A stretch of 64,000 bases of DNA from Erysipelothrix sp. HDW6A (GTDB taxonomy: Bacteria > Bacillota_I > Bacilli_A > Erysipelotrichales > Erysipelotrichaceae), in NCBI RefSeq assembly GCF_011400295.1, contig NZ_CP049859.1, forward strand, positions 372,001-436,000, in the 5' to 3' direction. A program made the translations under genes and the position numbers. The notes under the pieces were generated by a model. That model was not told the DNA's origin and did no database searches. It worked only from the letters and a program-made list of their open reading frames with translations. Shown one piece after another: positions 47,803 to 56,600 of this stretch (its first letter is position 1; each line of letters starts with the position of its first letter).

Positions 47803-48009
47803 ATGATTATAGTAAGACTTGATCGCGTAATGGCGGATCGAAAAATGACACTAAGAGAATTATCGGAAAGAACAAGTATTTCTGAAGTAAACTTATCAAA
47901 ATTAAAAAATTCAAGGGTGAAAGCAATACGCTTTTCAACCTTGAATGCAATTTGTACAGAACTCAAATGTCAACCTCGAGATATTTTAGAATTCGTTTAT
48001 GATATTTAA
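47803..48009 (+). CDS. Small XRE-family (Cro/CI-type) regulator
   Basis: A 68-residue protein that is only a helix-turn-helix: IIVRLDRVMADRKMTLRELSERTSISEVNLSKLKNSRVKAIRFSTLNAICTELKCQPRDILEF. It matches the YozG-like class of short transcription factors. AAAAGGAG supports the start at 47803. Its last 24 bases overlap the end of the convergent PatB-like gene. It is divergent from nrdD. Its targets are unknown. Confidence 0.85.
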   Translation: MIIVRLDRVMADRKMTLRELSERTSISEVNLSKLKNSRVKAIRFSTLNAICTELKCQPRDILEFVYDI

Positions 48010-49140
48010 TATTTTGTCGCAAAGTTTCTCAACATAGAAATGAGGAACAGCGATGTTTAGTCGTAAGAATCCTTCGCCATTGTCGCCAAAGATAGAACCA
48101 TTATTACCACAGATATGACCATCTTCTTTAATACACTTGAGAATCTCTGGGTATGCTCTAAAATCTAGCCATAGTAAATAGGTTGCCTCGAGTGGGCTAA
48201 TTACTACCTTAGTATCTTTTAATCGGGAGATTATTGTATTCGCATTCTTCTCAATTTCTAAGATTGTTTCATTGAGCCAATCCACACTATCACGGTATGC
48301 ATATTCTAATGCTTGGAGTGCTAATGCATTCGCTCCTATATTATTGTAACGCTCACTATGTTCGATAAATCGATTGCGGCAAGCTTCATCTCGAATGATA
48401 ATATTAGACAACTTCATACCTGCTAGGTTAAATGTTTTACTAATTGAAGTACAGATAGAAGCCTTTGGGTCGATTGCACCATAACTCACAAAATCAAATC
48501 CTGGCATGATTAAATCAGCGTGAATTTCATCACTGACAACAGGTTTATCATATTTTTTACTCAGCTCATAAATCTTTTGCAGTTCTTCTTGAGTCCAAAT
48601 ACGACCAATAGGGTTATGAGGATGGCATAATATCATCATTTTTGTGGTATCCCTTGCGAAAGCTTGTTCTAATGCATCGAAGTCAATGGTATAGTATCCT
48701 TCGTTATTGATTAGTGATACAGGAACACACTCTCTATGAGTTTGTTCTAGTGCACGATAGAATGTCTGATAAGATGGTGTTAATAATATGACGCCATCTT
48801 TTTCTTGTGTCATAACTTCAAGCAGTGACTTAATCGCCGTAATTACTCCAGGAACAATCACAATATCTTCTTTAGTAATGTTGAAGTGGTAACGATTTTG
48901 AATCCAATCTACCACGAGCTCATAATATTCTTTAGAAGGTCCTGTATATCCAAGAATTCCATTTTCTAGATAATCTTGGAGTTGCTTTGTAATCTGAGGA
49001 GCTGTTTGCCATTCCATTTCTGCAACAGTAAAAGGTACAATATCTTCTTCTGCAATATTGGAATCAACATCCAACATAGCATCCCATTTGAAACTTCTTC
49101 CAAAACGTTTAATAGCTTTATGATCATAACTATACGACAT
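47986..49140 (-). CDS. PatB/MalY-type PLP-dependent aminotransferase or C-S lyase
   Basis: A 384-residue fold-type I PLP enzyme. It begins HKAIKRFGRSFKWDAM and shows PFTVAEMEWQTAPQI, LGYTGPSKEYYELVVDWIQNRY, IVPGVITAIKSLLEV, MMILCHPHNPIGRIWTQEEL, VSDEIHADLI and the PLP-lysine motif SISKTFNLAGMKLSN (lysine about residue 233). The C-terminal EGFLRLNIAVPH arginine anchors the substrate carboxylate. MalY/PatB enzymes cleave cystathionine and cysteine (beta-lyase). The exact activity cannot be told. It converges with the XRE gene, with a 24-base overlap. Confidence 0.87.
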   Translation of the reverse strand: MSYSYDHKAIKRFGRSFKWDAMLDVDSNIAEEDIVPFTVAEMEWQTAPQITKQLQDYLENGILGYTGPSKEYYELVVDWIQNRYHFNITKEDIVIVPGVITAIKSLLEVMTQEKDGVILLTPSYQTFYRALEQTHRECVPVSLINNEGYYTIDFDALEQAFARDTTKMMILCHPHNPIGRIWTQEELQKIYELSKKYDKPVVSDEIHADLIMPGFDFVSYGAIDPKASICTSISKTFNLAGMKLSNIIIRDEACRNRFIEHSERYNNIGANALALQALEYAYRDSVDWLNETILEIEKNANTIISRLKDTKVVISPLEATYLLWLDFRAYPEILKCIKEDGHICGNNGSIFGDNGEGFLRLNIAVPHFYVEKLCDKILNIINEF

Positions 49141-49642
49141 AATAATCTTCCTCCCTTATATTTGCGGTATTTAGATAAATCATAGAAATATTGCTAATAG
49201 ATCGAGTACGTATGAAACTATTATAACCAATCTAGACTCATATGGAAAACTAAAAAGTTTAGGGTGGTTCTTGTTTCCAAGAAAAATATTCCAAACTTAC
49301 ACTCTCAATGAAATCATCGTACATGAAAAGTACCATGATATAATACTATTATAGTTTATAAGGATAAAAGACTCTTTGAAAGAGGAGTGAACTTGGTCAT
49401 AAACAATGTACTAAGTCTTTGAAGTAGCCAAGATAGAGAAAGGATTCTGTACTATGTGTGTTTTTTGTAAGATTGACAAAAGAGAATTCTTTTTCTTGTG
49501 GCTCTTCCTCATGTAAATATTCAGTACGTACATAAAAATATGTAGATAAATCCCCTTAAGAAACAATGGATTTCATGTAAATTTGAATATTAAAACAAAC
49601 ATGATATCATTACCATATATATAAAGAAGAGGGGTTTATATT
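49141..49642. other. Intergenic stretch with a possible decayed coding remnant
   Basis: About 500 bases without a complete gene. On the minus strand 49555-49397 is an open frame of 52 codons without a start, ending in TGA, with coding-like composition (YVRTEYLHEEEPQEKEFSF, ESFLYLGYFKDLVHC). It may be the tail of a lost protein. The promoter of the DUF1266 gene probably lies at the right end. I see no structured RNA. Confidence 0.35.
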
Positions 49643-50398
49643 TTGAGTAGGAAGAAAAAATTTAAAGAATCACTTATTGATATGGGTAGATTGATGTTTA
49701 CCAATGCCCAGCCTAGTTTTAAAACAGGTATCGCATTAACACAAGAGGAAGCAAGAGCACTAGTCTTCGGAGCGTTCTTATCATCAAAAAATGATATGCC
49801 ATTTGACACGATTGAGCTCTATGGTAAGGAACAAAGACATCGTGATGTTCTTGCTGATTACTGGGGTGTAACAGATGAAGCATCTGCAAAAAGCACTTTA
49901 GAATGGTTGGTCAATGAGGGACATAGAACAACAGGACAGAATTATGGATTTAATGATGTTTTCCAAGTATATCGAGGAATCTCCACTCTTAGTCAAGAAG
50001 AAATAAATAGTATCAAGCAAAACTATGCGACAGAATTTACTACCTTAGAGAAACTTGAAGAAATTCTTAAAAAAGATTTCTATTTCTCGGAAAGCCAACT
50101 GAATTCAATAAAGACAGTTTCAGCTTGGGACTTTGATCGTCTTGTAACTGTTGCTCGTTGGTGTAATGCATCGGCATATATATCAAGAAAAGAAGCTTGG
50201 AACTATATTTATAGAGCTGCGCAACTTGGTGCAGAAGAATATAGTGATTGGGAATTCTATTTAGCAGCAACAGTTATGGGTAGAGTTATTTGGAGTCAAT
50301 CTGATGAAATTGATTCGTATGATATCGAAACCATGCAAAACTTAATGTCAAAATCAGGAAGTTTGTATAAAAAACATCCATTTAATATGGAATACTAA
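49643..50398 (+). CDS. DUF1266 domain-containing protein
   Basis: A 251-residue protein. The C-terminal half matches DUF1266 (AWDFDRLVTVARWCNASAYISRKEAWNYI, then AAQLGAEEYSDWEFYLAATVMGRVIW), a domain of unknown function found in bacterial proteins sometimes linked to toxin or stress loci. The N-terminal half (FGAFLSSKNDMPFDTIELYGKEQRHRDVLADYWGV, SAKSTLEWLVNEGHR) is typical of the same family. Translation starts at TTG, supported by AGAAGAGGGG upstream. It is a single gene with no evident partner. Confidence 0.8.
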   Translation: MSRKKKFKESLIDMGRLMFTNAQPSFKTGIALTQEEARALVFGAFLSSKNDMPFDTIELYGKEQRHRDVLADYWGVTDEASAKSTLEWLVNEGHRTTGQNYGFNDVFQVYRGISTLSQEEINSIKQNYATEFTTLEKLEEILKKDFYFSESQLNSIKTVSAWDFDRLVTVARWCNASAYISRKEAWNYIYRAAQLGAEEYSDWEFYLAATVMGRVIWSQSDEIDSYDIETMQNLMSKSGSLYKKHPFNMEY

Positions 50399-50544
50399 TT
50401 TAAGAAAACAAATCAATCTTAGAACCAAAACGAATGTACAGGTCTTATAGAATATATTTTGATTGTAAAAGCTACCGTAATTTGATACACTAATGTAGTA
50501 AATTACGTACTTATAAAATTAAAAAAAGAAAAGGTGTGAGTATT

Positions 50545-50769
50545 ATGAGTAAAGTATTATTACTTATCGTATCAGCGGTATTGATTATTCTATCACTTCT
50601 ACAAAGTGGTAAGACAGAAGGGTTCTCTGGAGCATTCTCTGGAAGCAAAGGTTTAGATTTATTCTCAAATACAAAAGAACGTGGCTTTGAAAAAACACTT
50701 TCAAACGCAACGCTTGTAACGGGAATTCTTTATATTGCTTTTGTTGTTATTACTCTACTTAGTCAATAG
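50545..50769 (+). CDS. secG: Preprotein translocase subunit SecG
   Basis: A 74-residue protein with two membrane helices (about 3-17 and 55-72) around the conserved cytoplasmic loop LLQSGKTEGFSGAFSGSKGLDLFSNTKERGFEKTL. It stabilises the SecYEG channel. The ATG at 50545 follows AAAGGTG. The position before rnr and smpB is conserved in Firmicutes. A terminator lies between it and rnr. Confidence 0.93.
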   Translation: MSKVLLLIVSAVLIILSLLQSGKTEGFSGAFSGSKGLDLFSNTKERGFEKTLSNATLVTGILYIAFVVITLLSQ

Positions 50770-50770
50770 A

Positions 50771-50796
50771 AAACCGCTTGATAGCGGTTTTTATTT
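50771..50796 (+). terminator. Terminator between secG and rnr
   Basis: A perfect 7-bp stem (50771-50777 with 50784-50790), a 6-base loop and a T-run. Read-through into rnr probably occurs. Confidence 0.8.
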
Positions 50797-50813
50797 ATTA
50801 GGAGGCAACAATT

Positions 50814-52913
50814 ATGTCAAAGTTCGAAAATATTCGAAGTGTAATATTAGGTAATAAGGTTGTGATGTCATTAGAAAATTGGCATCAACAATTAAAAGAA
50901 GAAGCAAGTATAACAGAAATTAACCAAGCTATTGATGAGATGGTTCATGAGTCTGAAATCGTACTCGCTAATGATACAGTGTATCCAATTGACAACAAAC
51001 GTTATGCAGTTGGTACTTTTAGAGCTGTTCGTGATTCATTTGGTTTTGTGGAAAACGAAGCAGTTTCTATATATGTAGGTTCTAAAGATTTTGGTAATGC
51101 TATTGATTTAGACACAGTACTCGTAGAAATTATTAGTGCTGAGAAAGAATTTGGCAAGATTCTTCATGTAGTAAAACACAATCGTGAAGTTCTATTAGGA
51201 ACCTTGAAAGTTAAAAAGAAGAAACTGATTTTTGAATCATATGATACAAGAATTCATAAAGACATTGAATACACTACAAAACTTGAAGTAAAAGAAAATG
51301 ATCGAGTCATTGGTCACATTCAGTCAATTGACGACAAAATATATGTGGAAGTAACTTCCGTTCTTGGGCAAGCTGATGCACCAGGTATGGATGTTCAGTC
51401 TGTTCTTTTTGTATATGGGATTGATGTTGATTTCAATGATGATGTGAAGAAAGAAATTCCAAGTATTCCCAAGGAAATAAATCAAGAAGACACAAAAGGC
51501 CGTATTGATCACCGTGATCAATATGTCATTACTATTGATGGTGAGGATGCAAAAGACCTTGATGATGCAATATATATGGAATCATTAGCTAATGGTTACC
51601 GTTTATATGTGCACATTGCGGATGTTGCTCATTATGTAAATGCTAAGAGTGCAATAGGTCAAAGCGCTTATGAGAGAAGCTCCTCGGTATATATGGTTGA
51701 TAGAGTTGTACCTATGTTACCCAAGGAATTATCAAATGGTATCTGTTCGCTACACCCTCATGTCGATCGTCTTGCAATGACTGTTCAGATTGATATTAAC
51801 TTTAACGGTGAAGTTATTGATTACCACTTATATGAATCAGTGATTCAATCGAAACGTCGTATGAGCTATAACGAAGTAAATACCTCTGAAGATTTAGAAG
51901 AAGTCTCAACCATGGTTCATATGATGTTAGATTGTGCTTCGCGTCTGAAGTATAAGAGAGAACAAGCGGGATCAATAGGTTTTGATAGTGATGAAAGTAA
52001 TTTCGTCATTGATAATAATGGAAAAGTATTAGATATCTACCGTCGTGAAACAGGCGAAGCGGAAGAAATGATTGAAATGTTTATGGTTATTGCTAATGAG
52101 GTAGTGGCACAGATGGCACGTTATCAGTACATACCTGTACTTTATCGTGTGCACGATAAGCCAAGTAAAGAAAAGATGCAAGATTTATCGCATACTTTAC
52201 GTGTTTTAGGATATAGAATGAAGGGTAACCTTGAAGATATCCATCCTAAAGAATTACAACGAGCATTGGAGTTCTTCAAGGACAAACCAGAACTACCAGT
52301 AGTATCAAAATTAATGCTGCGCTCAATGAGTAAAGCTAAGTATGGAGAAGAACCTACAGGTCACTTTGGACTTGCTTTGGATGATTACACACACTTTACA
52401 TCCCCAATCCGTAGATACCCTGATTTACTGTTACACCAACAACTTAAAAAATATGCCATACATCAAAATCGTAAAGATTTAGAAAAAGATGAAAAATTTG
52501 TAGTTGAAGCTGGAAAATATGCATCACAAAAAGAACGTTCAATTCTTGATGCAGAACGTCAAGTTGAAAAGTTGAAAAAAGCTCAATTTATGCTTGATAA
52601 AGTAGGCGAAACTTTTGTAGGATATATAAGCGGAGTCACCAACTTTGGGATTTTTGTTGAGCTTCCGAATACAGTTGAAGGACTTGTCCATGTTCGCACA
52701 TTGAAAGATGATTACTATGAGTATAATGCAACCGCTCAAAAGATGGTTGGAGAGCGTACAAAGACTACATACAGCATAGGTCAGAAAGTAAAAGTTAAAT
52801 GTGTTGAGATTGATATGGCAGAATGGGTCATTCATTTTGAATTAATCGTACCTAGAAAATCTAGACGAAAGGGGCGTAAACCAATTTATGAGCGTCGTCG
52901 CAAAAAATCGTAA
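50814..52913 (+). CDS. rnr: Ribonuclease R
   Basis: A 699-residue 3'-5' exoribonuclease. N-terminal cold-shock-like domains (KRYAVGTFRAVRDSFGFVENEAVSIYV) precede the RNB domain, with the catalytic aspartates in VITIDGEDAKDLDDAIYM, and the conserved LPKELSNGICSLHP, YRVHDKPSKEKM and HFTSPIRRYPDLLLHQQL. The C-terminal S1 domain is FVGYISGVTNFGIFVELPNTVEGLVHV, followed by a basic tail (RKSRRKGRKPIYERRRKKS). It degrades structured RNA and works with SmpB and tmRNA. Its end overlaps smpB by 26 bases. AGGAGG precedes the start. Confidence 0.95.
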   Translation: MSKFENIRSVILGNKVVMSLENWHQQLKEEASITEINQAIDEMVHESEIVLANDTVYPIDNKRYAVGTFRAVRDSFGFVENEAVSIYVGSKDFGNAIDLDTVLVEIISAEKEFGKILHVVKHNREVLLGTLKVKKKKLIFESYDTRIHKDIEYTTKLEVKENDRVIGHIQSIDDKIYVEVTSVLGQADAPGMDVQSVLFVYGIDVDFNDDVKKEIPSIPKEINQEDTKGRIDHRDQYVITIDGEDAKDLDDAIYMESLANGYRLYVHIADVAHYVNAKSAIGQSAYERSSSVYMVDRVVPMLPKELSNGICSLHPHVDRLAMTVQIDINFNGEVIDYHLYESVIQSKRRMSYNEVNTSEDLEEVSTMVHMMLDCASRLKYKREQAGSIGFDSDESNFVIDNNGKVLDIYRRETGEAEEMIEMFMVIANEVVAQMARYQYIPVLYRVHDKPSKEKMQDLSHTLRVLGYRMKGNLEDIHPKELQRALEFFKDKPELPVVSKLMLRSMSKAKYGEEPTGHFGLALDDYTHFTSPIRRYPDLLLHQQLKKYAIHQNRKDLEKDEKFVVEAGKYASQKERSILDAERQVEKLKKAQFMLDKVGETFVGYISGVTNFGIFVELPNTVEGLVHVRTLKDDYYEYNATAQKMVGERTKTTYSIGQKVKVKCVEIDMAEWVIHFELIVPRKSRRKGRKPIYERRRKKS

Positions 52914-53334
52914 AGCATATCATGATTATTTTATTGAAGAAGAGTTTGAAGCAGGGCTTGTGCTTGTAGGAACTGAAATAAAGTCTATCCGTCAAGGTCA
53001 CGTGCAGTTAAAAGATGCTTTTATTTCTATTGTTAATGGAGAAACATGGATAAAGGGAATGCATATTGGTCATTATGATCAAGGCAATCGTTTTAACCAC
53101 GATGAAACTCGAGAAAGAAAACTTCTTCTAAATCGCCATGAAATTGAGAAGCTTAATAAAGCTCAAACATTAAAGGGATATACAATCGTTCCTCTAGATG
53201 TACATTTATATCGAGGACGCGCTAAACTGAAGATTGCACTTGCTAAAGGTAAACATCTTTATGACAAGCGTCAAGTAGAAAAAGAACGATCAATAAAACG
53301 AGAAATACAAAAGAGTCTCAAAGGACAGTATTAG
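52888..53334 (+). CDS. smpB: SsrA-binding protein SmpB
   Basis: A 148-residue protein of the expected SmpB length and motifs: NRKAYHDYFIEEEFEAGLVLVGTEIKSIRQG, LKDAFISIVNGETWIKGMHIGHY, REIEKLLL-type helix (RKLLLNRHEIEKL) and RGRAKLKIALAKGKHLYDKR with a basic tail. It delivers tmRNA to stalled ribosomes. AAAGGGG upstream, inside rnr, supports the start. No tmRNA gene is seen in the window. Confidence 0.95.
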   Translation: MSVVAKNRKAYHDYFIEEEFEAGLVLVGTEIKSIRQGHVQLKDAFISIVNGETWIKGMHIGHYDQGNRFNHDETRERKLLLNRHEIEKLNKAQTLKGYTIVPLDVHLYRGRAKLKIALAKGKHLYDKRQVEKERSIKREIQKSLKGQY

Positions 53335-53347
53335 TAAATAATTAGAT

Positions 53348-53386
53348 AAACAAGGTGCACCTTAAGGTGTATCTTGTTTTATTTTT
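53348..53386 (+). terminator. Terminator after smpB
   Basis: A 14-bp stem with two G-U pairs (53348-53361 with 53366-53379) has a TTAA loop and a T-rich tail. About 240 AT-rich bases follow before the next gene. Confidence 0.85.
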
Positions 53387-53624
53387 GCTTAAAATCAATC
53401 ATTTTTAATCATTTGAATATATCTTATAGACCACTCGTGAAAATGTGTCAACTTATATTCACGGTATAATTATCGAAAAATGAAAATATTCTTGACTTTC
53501 ATTACAAAAACTTAACAACTCATGACATTCTACATAAATTTTAATATAAATATTATATATTAGTGTCCGGTATTAATTTAAAGAGAAACACTCTTTTTTT
53601 TTGGAAAACTTTTAGGGGGACATT

Positions 53625-56600
53625 ATGAGGAAGACTACCAAGAAACTAAGTAGTATTTTAGTTTGTTTGTTTTTACTAACGACTATGATAGTACAAAATG
53701 TTGGATTGTTTGATATTTCAGCAAACACATATCCAACAGCACCAGCAATGCCTGTTGCAAACGAAGTTGTGTATACTGAGGAAAGCACAGTAATCGTTAG
53801 CACAGCAGCAGAATTTATTGAGGCTTTTAAAAACAATCTAATTTCAAGAATTGTTTTTAGCAACGATATTGTTTTTTCTAGAACAGAAGAGAATACATTA
53901 CAAGGATTATATCTATCTCGATCCTTGCAAGTTGATGGTAATGGATTCGCGATGTCTCTTGAAAACTCAGTTGCTCAAAATGACTTATCAGGGTTCAAGC
54001 TAAATAGAACAACGGAACCATTAACTGTTCATTTTTTAAATATCGATTTAAAGTTAAGAGGAAGAAACTTTATTGACAACTATAACTTAACTGACGCAGG
54101 AAAAAACTGGCAAATTATCTTGGAAAATGCTGATTTTGGTCCAACAGAAACAGGTAACCAAGTGCAGCGAGTTATTGTTGGTGGACTTGCTCACGTTTTT
54201 TTACGTGGAAAAGTCACTATGGTATCAAATGCAGAAAACTTTTACATTGGACAAATTACAGTCGAAGAAAATGCGGAAATATATGGAGAAGCAAACTTCT
54301 ATAATTTTTCAACATGGTGGTTCAATAATGCTGGAGCACAGGGTGACGTAAATATTGGACCCAATGCAAGCGTAAAATTAAAGACACTAGGTGGAATAGC
54401 ATTTCCTGCAATATATCAACACTACACAGGGATATACATTCATAAAGGTGCATCATATATTGCTGAAGCAGAAGGTAATGCTGTGCGATTCGATAGAACA
54501 TCAGGTGTAAATAGAAAATTCCTATATGTTTTTGAAGATGCTTCGATTGCTTTAAGTAGTAGACAATCTCAACCTATAATGGAGTGGAACACACCTGCTG
54601 ACGTATACTCAGCACCAGGTTCAGAATTTTACTTAATTGGTAAGTCCGTATCAAATCTTAACACAATGGTTAGAGCGGATTCTGCTTATAGCGTTGATAG
54701 CTCTCTCGTATTGAATAGCCCTCTTCGCTACGACATTAGAAATGATAATTCAAGATATAAGGCATTTAATGTTAGAAATGATTTCAGATTCGAAATTCTT
54801 AATTCTGATATTGAAACATGGAATGCAGGAAATTTAGAATTAGATAAGAACCCCGATAATAGTAACTTTTTGGCTACCTTATTGACTCTTGGAACTAAAG
54901 CGATAGAAGGAACTACACCTGAATTACTAGCAGGCTGGGATACAAATAATTATGCAAGAATTACTGGTCTTAATGCACATCCAGAATTGACATTTGATGA
55001 AATTACAGATGCTCATAAAACATTTAGTGTAAATGCAAGTGTATTAGGAAAATCATCTTGGGCAAATCAAGTTCAAATAACAGCACAAAACGGTGATTAC
55101 AAAACTGAGGGTCCAAACGGAGCAGATGGTAAATATACATTTACAACTGATGACTTCTTCAAGGCAGGAACAGAGTTTACAGCTACAGGATATCGTGGTA
55201 TCCCTTACTGGACTACCTTAGACACAGCTAAGACAATTGTAAAAGATGTTACTCCACCTACTCCGGCAGTAGTCCCTGCTAAAATATTAGAGGGAACTAC
55301 AACAATTTCTGGTACTGGTGAGATTGGCTCAACAGTAAGTATTACAGTTAATGGAGTAAAACAAAATGTTTCAGCAACTGTAGATGCAGAAGGTAAATTT
55401 ACATTAGATACATCAAGCGTAGATTTAGTAAATGGTGACATTGTAAGAGTTTATTTACAAGATGCAGCAGGAAATATAAACCCTGATATTCAAACACAAC
55501 TTCATCAAGCTACATTTGAACCAGCAAGTTCAATTGAAGTCGTTAAGAAAGCAATAATTAATGCTCCAGAGTTTATTGAAATAGAAGTAAATGGAGTCTA
55601 CGACGTAACTGCAAACGTTGAAGGATTTGATAGTAAAGGGAATTCTGTTTCGTTAGGAACGGGAGCCTTTGATATTCAACATGTTACTAATGTAGATACA
55701 AGTAGTGTTGGAGTATATTCAACAGAGTATACAATGCAAGATTCAGCTGATCCAAGCCAAATTGTTAAAGCAACTACAAAAGTAATTGTAAAAGATGCAA
55801 ATACAGTAATTGATTATGAAAACGATTATATCATCTCAGCAAATCACTTTAAGATTCATTCAGATGATGTAGATGTTGAAGTGAAAGATGCACAACTAAG
55901 AGATAAGACAGGGGTGTTCTCATTTAGAATTTCTGATGGTAAACCATTATATCCAGTTATTAAAAATGACTCATCTTATTCTTCGAAAGTTGGAGGGTAT
56001 GTAATTGAATTTACTACTGCAGAAATTGCTGAAGCTAGCAAAAAAATAGTTGCGTCAGTTTATTCATCAACAACAATAATGGATGACAACTATATGATCA
56101 ATGCGAATGATTTCTACATTCATAAATCTAAAGTACAAGGTGAGGAAGATTTCTTCAATGCAGATTATGGAGATATTTATGCATGGCACCGTACGGATGT
56201 CGATGCACCTGCAACAATAGCAATCACAAACAGTGAATATCGAGCTGGTGTAGATGTTGGAAGCTATGGAGCTGAAATTGGAATTGTAGAAAATGGCGAA
56301 TTACCAATCAGTATGATAGTAGCAACAGTTCATGATAAAGATAACATTGGTAAAATAGACTATATCAACAACAATTATGTAGTCGGTGGTAACAATATTT
56401 ATCTATCAGCTCTTGACGCTAAAAATATAACAATTAATGATCTACTTGAACTCGGTAAAGTGAGAGCTTGGCAAATTGATCATTACTCAAAAGAAACATT
56501 AGCAGTATTGTTAGAATCGGATTATAAAAGCGAAGTAGGAAACTATACTGCAACATTCGCTGTTAATGACGAAAGAAATAATGTTGTTACAATAAATATT

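Noticed and set aside
49454..49516. A short frame beginning MCVFCKID, like the start of HIT-family proteins
   Set aside because: Only about 20 codons, and the resemblance ends after eight residues; chance is likely.
53335..53624. tmRNA gene expected downstream of smpB
   Set aside because: No tRNA-like end or tag-coding frame seen; only a terminator and AT-rich sequence with a weak CGTGAA/TTCACG dyad.
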